The notes beneath the pieces are model-generated. The model was given only the letters and a program-made list of their open reading frames with translations, was not told the origin of the DNA and searched no databases. Both the position numbers and the translations under genes were made by a program. A DNA stretch of 64,000 nucleotides from Chionis minor. Its lineage: Eukaryota > Chordata > Aves > Charadriiformes > Chionididae. The stretch covers positions 206,577-270,576 of the forward strand of contig VZSF01001511.1 in assembly GCA_013398295.1 (NCBI GenBank). The letters are read 5' to 3'. Positions 53,361 through 64,000 of this stretch are shown in pieces (position 1 is the first letter of the stretch; each line of letters starts with the position of its first letter).

Positions 53361-53391
<31 letters not shown>

Positions 53392-53425
53392 AGAATCTGC
53401 CTTTGGTGGTTTTGGCACACACACA
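53240..53425. repeat. Direct duplication of 86 bp around an assembly gap
   Basis: Sequence 53,240-53,325 and sequence 53,340-53,425 are two versions of the same text (GACCC..., T-run, A-run, CTTTGG-GGTTTTGGC..., CACAA), at an offset of exactly 100 bases without internal gaps. A 14-N gap (53,326-53,339) separates them. The left copy looks like a degraded reading of the right one. This is probably an unmerged contig overlap rather than biology. Confidence 0.8.
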
Positions 53426-54135
53426 AATAAGCTTAAAAAAAAAACCCTCCACAAAGCAGCTAAGCAAGCTTTGGTCTAAGATATCAAATATTCTAAAGAG
53501 ACTGGTATTTACCCTCATGCACAGACAAGCTGGGTGACACTGAGGAAACAGTCTAAGGCCATACAAGTGTGAACACACATGAAAATTAGTAGTTGTCCAG
53601 CTCAAACTGAGCACGACACAGGAAAAACAGGAAGAAAAAAAAAAAGGATCACAAAAACCTTCTGCTGCTGTTACAAGTAAATACAGAATAGATTTGGTCT
53701 GCTTTTTTCCTGCAGAATTCACAAGGTATGAGTAGATACATCCTCTAGAAGAGTGGTTTCAAAGTATGACTGAAAAACTTAATACTGTCCTACAAATTTA
53801 GGTAAAGCCTCAAGGACCAGCATTTTGGAATCTACACTGACATAGGTAAAGCAAGTGGCCTAGGATGGCAAGCTCCTTCCTCTGTGGCAGAGACACAGGT
53901 GTGAGCAGTAAAATTTGTTAGCTGTGAGTTTTCAGGTAGATCAGGGTGTTGACCTGACTTGTGATACCACCACCACCTGTTAACGCTGACTGATGGGAAG
54001 GCACAGGAACATGGAGCCAGGATCAAGTGAGAAAGGAAGCAGCAACAACACAGGTTCAGACAAGGTTAAGCCAATTGGGAAACTAGATCTTCAAGCCAAG
54101 TGACTTAACACCCTGCTGCCATTTGAAAGGCTTAC

Positions 54136-54325
54136 CTGGTTTCTAAAGCTTCCAGATCTTCAGCAAGGATGTACGGATTTTTGGTCAGGAATGGTCCCAG
54201 CTGATTGTCTTCTACACCCACATCCTTAAGAAACAGAAGTATTTTTCTTACATCTTTTTCAAAGTCCAAGGTCAGTAAGAGCTGACCTGCCTTTTGACGT
54301 TTCTCCACTTGGGATAAGTCAACTC
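54136..54325 (-). CDS. MTERF3: MTERF3 exon 3
   Basis: This exon encodes residues 162-225: [19 protein letters not shown], then [35 protein letters not shown]. The first mTERF proline is at 212. The acceptor is TTGTAG and the donor GTAAGC at 54,135. Confidence 0.96.
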
Positions 54326-55343
54326 CTACAACAAACAAAATTAGATATTGTTTTAATTAAACACAGACCCTAATTCCTATCAACGTTTCTGGAAGGCATG
54401 CTGAAATTTATGACTACTTCTTTTCTGCACTGATTTGGCATACTTCAATTGCTCAAGACAGCAAGGTCACAACACCTTGTGTATTGTGGAAAGATTCCAA
54501 ATAAAATAAGCAGTCATTTTAGCTGCTTTTGCTAAGTTTATTTTTTTGAAGGGAGACATTTGCAGCAAATGCTGCATGTGAGGAATCAAGTACGCTAGCA
54601 CATGCCACATGCAGAGACCTACTCTTGTGGCATAGAAGTATGTGCGCAAGGAATTCCCAACTCCATTATATGACGGAGGGAGACAATTTTGCAGTGAAGT
54701 GCCATTGGATACTGGCTCACACATAGCAATTTGTTACTGCGCAGAGCCAGATCTTCCCCTTTCAAATATTTATTTCTCCAATCTCCTTCTGGTGTTCCTT
54801 GCACTTTTGGGAAACAAGGAGGTGGCCAGCAACCTTGAACTCAACTACCCTTACACAGTCCAAGGCTTTTTGATGAGAACTGATGTTCTCTTCCATCCCT
54901 TTCTCCTTGCCTCTCCAGTTTACTGTGCCCCACTTCTAAGGTTCTGCACAGCAACCACTCCCCTTCCTTCCTTCCAAGGACATAGAGCCACAATTTCTTT
55001 TGCAGCAAATTAAACCATCCTTAACCATCCCAAAAGAAGTAAGACCAATTAAGTTACAAAAAGTGCTTGCCACCTCTGGAAGCTGTGGGAGATGCCTCCT
55101 TCTAGCATCCACAGCATCAAGGGACTAATGCTAACCAGCTGTGTCTTCCACTAGCACAGCATTACTAGTGAGTCATGCAGTCCCCCTCTCTTCTTCCTTT
55201 TAACCTGGATTTACCCTGCCCTTAGCCATTTGTCACTGTTCCTATTTTCAAGGTTACAAGGTGACCAGCAAGATCAAAATGCAAGTTATAGTATCTCCAA
55301 AGCTTCAGGTATAGGCAAACCACATAAACAAAATCACACATAC

Positions 55344-55496
55344 CTAGGTGGACAAGTTTTGCCAGGGTTTCCGAGTGATCAACATAATCTCGGAGTGTGG
55401 AAGACTGAAGGGGAAGAAGTGGTTCTGCAATGATTTGCACAGCATCTTCCTCAGAAATCTCCTCCAAAGCAGACGAAGGTGGGACGTCATCCCAGT
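55344..55496 (-). CDS. MTERF3: MTERF3 exon 2
   Basis: This exon encodes residues 111-162: [20 protein letters not shown], then [31 protein letters not shown]. It matches human MTERF3 around the [21 protein letters not shown] stretch. It enters in phase 1 after TTCTTAG and leaves in phase 1 at GTATGTG. Confidence 0.95.
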   Translation of the reverse strand, partial: TGMTSHLRLLWRRFLRKMLCKSLQNHFFPFSLPHSEIMLITRKPWQNLST

Positions 55497-57779
55497 CTAA
55501 GAAATAAATATAGATGACCCAAATGCATTTCGTGAAAGACAAAGCTGCTTCCACCAAACACTATACAGATCTCTTAAAATGCATTTCAAAATGCAAGAAC
55601 ACTGTGCATGAGATGAACAGCCAATCTATTATTTGAAAACATAGACTCTGCTCCCACTTTGTGTCTCTGTTCCATCTCCTTGTCACTGTCCATCAACTCT
55701 TGCTCATGTAGCCAAATGCACGCGTAGTACCCAGCAAGCCTGCCCTCCGTCCGCTGCCTTGATCACTGCAGACAACGCACCACATCACCTTGAAAAAGAA
55801 TCTTCTTTCGTGTCTTCACAAACGCATTCTTGCCTGATCACATCCAGATCAAAGGCTACTACAAAGGTTACTTTTCATAACCTGACAAGCCTGCTACTTT
55901 GTGCCTCTTCTGAGTCTGATGCCTGAACAGCAGTTCCTTTAACTTTCAAGGTATTTCACAACCAACTTCACCCAAGCTATCATGTCTTATCCATTACAGA
56001 ATGGCTGCTGACTGACACCACCTCTAACAACTAAAGAAATCAAGATCCATTTCCTGCTCATTAAGGTTTCCAAGTGAATACCATTATGCCTCTTTCCCCT
56101 TAAGCGTTCCAAGTCACAGAACTCAGTGTGTTTTCAAAAAATTTCTCTAAACTGATATATTTTTCCACTGATAGGAGCAGCTACATCAAGTTACCATTTT
56201 GCAGGCTGACTGCTAGCATCCACCTCAATTATCAAACTGATTACTGACCAACACCCCTAATTATAAACTTTTCAGGATGAGGATTTTCTGAGTCCTGCAC
56301 CTTCGCACAATGAGTTCCTAGAGACTGGGGTAACGCTCTTCTATGTCAAGAAAACAAAGCCACACCAGAACTACCAAGACAGGTTCCAAAATAAGTAGGA
56401 TGATCCTAACATTCCAGGAAGAGTTACACAGACTAGCTCAACAGCTGTTGAAGTTCTTACCACTTGTGTTTTTCAAAGCCTCAGAAATAAAAGCACAGTA
56501 AAATATTTTAAGCAACATTTACACCTTAAACAGCAATAAGAACTCTCTAGGAATCTGTATGGATATCACGTACTTCCTTTCAACTTGTTGAGGACCAAAC
56601 CAATATACACCAAGGTGCATTCTGGAAGGACAGACGCCCCTTTTTGCCACTCTAAGTTCTTCAAACCTCCTATCAGAAGGATGTAACACACCTCAAGTTA
56701 CCCAAAAAAAAAAAAAGTTAGCAATTATGTTTATTCCATTATATGCGCTGCCAACTGGGCAAAATGCTACTCGTACACAGACACACAGACCAGTAAGTCT
56801 GCTGGCAGATAAAAATCTGGCACACAGATAAACTGCACCACAGGTGCAGACACATATGAGCTGGCTGACCTGTCAGTCCTGGTGCAGCACTGTTTCCAGG
56901 ACCAGCTGCACAAACACACAGATCTCAGTTACAACTCTGAGCCACCCCAAAAATAAGCTCTGTAGGATCCAAGTTGGCTGGGCTCAAAGCTGAATCTAAG
57001 CATACAAGACTGCTTAGTAATCCAGAGCAAATTTCCTCAGTATACTAGAATTATTTTCAGAGGGTGGTAATTTTTTAATTCCCACTTAGATATAGAAGTA
57101 GAGAAAAATGAGGCAATTTCCTCTGGGTAACACCACCAAGGTGACCTTGTATCTACCTCCTTTCCTCAGGAAAAAGTTTGAGGAGCATTTGTCATCAGGG
57201 CAGTGCTTAAGCAGGCTTCACACTCTGCTGCCTCCTGTTGTTCATCTCTGATCGTTCAAAAGGCTCTGTGTTGTGCGAGCTGCTTCAGGGGCGGCACCCC
57301 CCACCCCTGCTCAAAAAAAACCCCAAACCCAACAAACCCTTTTATTTTGTACCAGCATGACTATGAGGGAAAGGCTCAGCTGCTACAGGTAGAGTTGCGA
57401 AAAGAAAAGCTCTTCAAACAGAAGCTCCAGCCTGACATTTCTACCCAAAACATTATCTTTATCTTGGCCTAAAGTTATTCTGTATATGCTAGAGTAACCG
57501 CAGGAATTCTGCATTAACTATGGGGCTAAAAACACGTGAAAGAGCTTCAGATAAATATTTCAGACAAACAGGTCAGCAAAGGACAACCAGGAGTAATTCT
57601 GAAAGCACGATTTGGAGATTTGGGAGAAAGGGTATCCCTAAGGCCTCTTACCTTCGTACAGTATTTTTGCATTCAGATCAGGCAATGGTTCTGCTTTTAC
57701 TTGTTCCTGTTTGACTGGTGAAGGCAAGTTACTTTCGGGAGAAGAAAGGGATCCATCCTTGGCACTGTCGGATGGAGAA

Positions 57780-63221
<5,442 letters not shown>

Positions 63222-64000
63222 GGAATCATAGAACACTTTGGGTTGGAAGGGACCTTTGAAAGGTCACCTAGTCCAACCCCCCTGCAATGAGCAGGAACAT
63301 CTTCAGCTGGATCAGGTTGCTCAGAGCCCTGTCCAACCTGACCTTGAATGTTTCCAGGGATGGGACATCTACCACCTCTCTGGGCAACCTATTCCACTCT
63401 CTCACCACCCTTATTGTAAAAAAAAAAATAAAATTCTTCCTTATATCTAATCTAAATCTACATATTTTAGTTTAAAACTGTTACCCCTTGTCCTGTCGCG
63501 CTAAAAAGTTTGTCCCTAACTTTCCTGTAGACCCCCTTTAAGTACTGAAAGGCGGCAAATAAGGTCTCCCTGAAGCATTCTCTTCTCCAGGCTGAGCAAC
63601 CCCAACTCTCTCAGCCTGTCCTTGTAGGAGAGGTGCTCCAGCCCTTTGATTGTTTTTGTGGCCCTCCTCTGGACCTGCTCCAACAGGTTCATGTCCTTCT
63701 TATGTTGGGGGCTCCTGAGCTGGACACAGTACTCCAGGTGGGGTCTCAGGAGAGCAGAGCAGAGGGGCAGAATCCCTTTCCTCGCCCTGCTGCCCACGCT
63801 GCTTTTGATGCAGCCCACAGTGTGGTTGGCCTTCTGGGCTGCAAGTGCACACTGCCAGCTGGTGTTGAGCTTCTCATCCACCAACACCCCCAAGTCCTTC
63901 TCCTCAGGGCTACTCTCAATCCCTTCATCCCTCAGCTGGTATTGGTACTGGGGGTTGCCCTGAGCCAGGTGCAGGACCACGCATTTGGCATTGTTGAACC
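63222..64000 (-). mobile_element. CR1 LINE, 3' part with ORF2 C-terminus, cut by the window edge
   Basis: A minus-strand CR1 in PTDSS1 intron 1, antisense to the gene. The 3' end (GAATCATAGAACACTTTGGG) is at the left. From the right edge down to 63,516 one uninterrupted frame reads the end of the reverse transcriptase (KDLGVLVDEKLN, LRPHLEYCVQLRSP, LEQVQRRATKTIKGLEHL, LGLLSLEKRMLQGDL) before a stop, and frameshifts follow. It is longer and better kept than the other copies, and of a different 3' subfamily. Confidence 0.95.

Overview
This is nuclear DNA from a bird, or at least an archosaur. The repeats that can be recognised are almost all CR1 LINE fragments, several with the typical avian 3' end (ATTCTATG repeats). 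Repeat content is otherwise low, coding exons are small and separated by kilobase introns, and promoters are CpG islands. The gene order GDF6(-) - UQCRB(-) - MTERF3(-) - PTDSS1(+) matches the order I know from human chromosome 8q22.1, so this is a conserved vertebrate syntenic block. I cannot name the species.

Layout. At the extreme left, 1-58 on the minus strand holds the first 19 codons of GDF6 (a BMP-family growth factor), with its CpG-island promoter at about 59-330. From about 0.3 to 34 kb I find no protein-coding exon. This stretch is the upstream flank of GDF6 and holds a pyrimidine-rich tract, two short tandem repeats, a 12-bp perfect hairpin, an ancient CR1 with recognisable reverse-transcriptase sequence (about 19.1-20.1 kb), and an orphan CpG island at 11.4-11.64 kb with a strong CTCF-like motif. 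UQCRB (complex III subunit 7) occupies about 33.95-38.5 kb in four exons that splice to exactly 111 codons plus a stop. MTERF3 (mitochondrial transcription/ribosome factor) occupies about 41.9-58.0 kb in seven exons that splice to exactly 416 codons plus a stop. PTDSS1 (phosphatidylserine synthase 1) starts at 58,543 on the plus strand, 560 bp from the MTERF3 start, so the two share one bidirectional CpG-island promoter. Only PTDSS1 exon 1 is in the window, and the rest of the right end is its first intron, ending inside a CR1 copy.

How the genes relate. UQCRB and MTERF3 both serve mitochondrial respiration: one is a structural subunit of the cytochrome bc1 complex, the other controls mtDNA expression. 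The UQCRB promoter carries a core NRF-1 palindrome and a YY1-type motif over the start codon, both usual for nuclear OXPHOS genes. PTDSS1 makes phosphatidylserine at mitochondria-associated ER membranes. GDF6 is a developmental signal, and the long gene-free interval next to it is what is expected for a regulatory landscape.

The most useful non-gene observations are a probable assembly artefact (an 86-bp sequence duplicated at an exact 100-bp offset around a 14-N gap at 53.3 kb), a tandem splice acceptor at UQCRB exon 2, and the CTCF-like site in the orphan CpG island. I found no convincing evidence of a wholly new biological system.
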